Source of the DNA: Pseudomonas jessenii
Lineage (GTDB): Bacteria > Pseudomonadota > Gammaproteobacteria > Pseudomonadales > Pseudomonadaceae
DNA: 64,000 nt
Assembly: GCF_002236115.1 (NCBI RefSeq)
Contig: NZ_NIWT01000009.1
Coordinates: 1 to 64,000, forward strand
Direction: 5' to 3'
Shown here: piece by piece, positions 62,858-64,000 of the stretch
How the letters are laid out: the number at the start of each line of letters is the position of its first letter
Position numbering within the stretch: position 1 is the stretch's first letter
The notes under the pieces: model-generated
Database searches by the model: none
What the model was told of the DNA's origin: nothing
What the model saw: only the letters and a program-made list of their open reading frames with translations
Position numbers and translations under genes: made by a program

Positions 62858-64000
62858 TTACCAGAACTTCCAGGTGTAGGTCGTGGCGACACGGAATTCG
62901 TTGTAGTCGTAGCCGTACTTCTGTTTCACGTCGATGTTGCGCAGGTCCAGCCCCAGGCCTTGCAGCGCCCCGCTCTGGACCACGTAGCTGAGCCCCAGAA
63001 AGCGTTCGCTTTCCTGGTTGTCGCTCAGGTTGTTGCCACGGTCCCAGTTGGTACCCTTGATATAGCGGGTGTAGAGCTTCAGCCCCGGCACGCCCATTCC
63101 GGCAAAGTCATAGCTGTAGCGCGCCCCCCAGGACTTTTCATCCGGGCGGACAAACCCCAGGGACGACCAGTGCACCAGGTAAGGTTGCGGGATAAAACCG
63201 TTCATCGTCGGGAACACGCTGTCACCGAGCATGCGCTGGTAACTGAGGCCAAACATGTGGGCGCCTTTGAGCAAGGTGAACAAGGCGCCGTAGGAACGGT
63301 TGTCGATCTCACCGTTCAAGGCATTGCCATCTTCATTGTTATTGAAGTAGCGCAAGTCGGTTTTAAGTTTGTAGCCACTGCCCAGGTCAGCCATATGCAT
63401 CAGGCCGAAATAGTGTTGCTGATAAATGTCGTGCAACACGCCGTAGAAATAACTGGCTTGCAAGTTTTTGGCAATGTCGTAAGTTGCGCCGCCGAAGTCC
63501 AGGCCGTCACTGTCGAGATTATCGGTGGAACCAAACTTGTATAGCTTCTCGTGGTTGGAAGATTCCCGTGTCACGGCGGACCAGAACCGGCCACCGGTCA
63601 TCGTCAACCCATCGACTTCCCTGGACTCGACCACGGCGCCTTGATAGATCGTATCCAGTTGCCGACTGGGGTCATCGGACGCCACCGGCAGTTGTGGACG
63701 AAGGTCACCGACCTTCAACTCGGTCTTGCTGTAGCGCATCTTGAAAGTTGCACCGGCGCGACTGTAGTCATCGGCCGTCTGCTGGTCGCGGACGCTGTAC
63801 GGCAGCGAACCGTCATTGCCCGACGAATCCAGGCGCACCGCGTACTGCGCATCCACATCAAGGCCGATTGCCAGGGCCGTGTCGGTGTAACCGGAGGTAA
63901 ACTGCGCATCGAAACCCTGGGACCAACTATGCACTTCAGAAACCGGCGCATTGGTATTGGTGTAGTTACGGTGCAAGTAGAAGTTTCGCGTATCCACTTT
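62858..64000 (-). CDS. OprD-family porin, N-terminus beyond window (partial)
   Basis: The reading frame is open to the right edge, so the signal peptide and first strand are missing; about 380 residues are present. OprD features are KVDTRNFYLHRNY at the cut end, QGFDAQFTSGYTDTALAIGLDVDAQYAVRLD, and the C-terminal ATTYTWKFW with aromatic last residue. It belongs with the MFS gene (150 bases away, same strand) as the outer-membrane entry for the same compound. Confidence 0.9.
   Translation of the reverse strand, partial: KVDTRNFYLHRNYTNTNAPVSEVHSWSQGFDAQFTSGYTDTALAIGLDVDAQYAVRLDSSGNDGSLPYSVRDQQTADDYSRAGATFKMRYSKTELKVGDLRPQLPVASDDPSRQLDTIYQGAVVESREVDGLTMTGGRFWSAVTRESSNHEKLYKFGSTDNLDSDGLDFGGATYDIAKNLQASYFYGVLHDIYQQHYFGLMHMADLGSGYKLKTDLRYFNNNEDGNALNGEIDNRSYGALFTLLKGAHMFGLSYQRMLGDSVFPTMNGFIPQPYLVHWSSLGFVRPDEKSWGARYSYDFAGMGVPGLKLYTRYIKGTNWDRGNNLSDNQESERFLGLSYVVQSGALQGLGLDLRNIDVKQKYGYDYNEFRVATTYTWKFW

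Overview
The window reads as a chromosomal segment of a fluorescens-group Pseudomonas. Supporting signs are the GC-rich coding bias, OprD porins, a GbdR-type regulator, GltS, DUF6124 and DUF6130 proteins, and a typical Pseudomonas REP pair (GTAGGAGCGAGC...). Species cannot be fixed from sequence alone. No rRNA, tRNA, CRISPR, transposase or prophage genes were seen.

Layout. 1-5.6 kb: end of pntB, a GlxA/AraC-type regulator, a secreted arylsulfatase divergent from an outer-membrane transporter-like protein, and a frameshifted histidine phosphatase. 5.9-9.3 kb: a large exported multicopper oxidase. 9.3-14.9 kb (minus): chemoreceptor, CBS protein, and nirBD with a leader holding a sigma-54-like promoter, two ANTAR-type hexaloop hairpins and an intrinsic terminator. 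15-20 kb: SYLF protein, GltS, small lipoprotein, M20 peptidase, REP pair, and a DUF6124 gene whose leader can form two mutually exclusive helices, one hiding the ribosome binding site. 20.8-25.5 kb: flavodoxin remnant, then exported cupin, carboxymuconolactone-decarboxylase-like protein, two alpha/beta hydrolases and a LysR regulator.

26.2-42.6 kb is a catabolic block. A LysR regulator is divergent from a DUF485/SSS symporter pair, an OprD porin, an acyl-CoA ligase, mmsA, mmsB, 3-hydroxyisobutyryl-CoA hydrolase and an acyl-CoA dehydrogenase. These fit uptake of a short branched acid such as isobutyrate and its conversion to propionyl-CoA; the enoyl-CoA hydratase step is not encoded here. An sCache chemoreceptor, a TetR regulator, a family VIII-type esterase and a second outer-membrane transporter-like protein follow.

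42.6-57.1 kb: an AraC regulator, a close paralogue of the first LysR regulator, and a second acyl-CoA dehydrogenase/ligase pair (DmdC/DmdB-like). Then come a PAS kinase with FixJ-type regulator and, on the other strand, a hybrid kinase with HD-GYP regulator. 57.3-64 kb: an EthD-like protein, an overlapping hydroxyacyl-CoA dehydrogenase/opine dehydrogenase pair, an AraC regulator, an MFS transporter and a truncated OprD gene, probably one uptake and catabolism unit of unknown substrate.

The strongest unexplained signals are the DUF6124 leader switch, the nirB leader and the sibling LysR regulators, each next to a ligase/dehydrogenase module. Functions are inferred from motifs; no database search was run.
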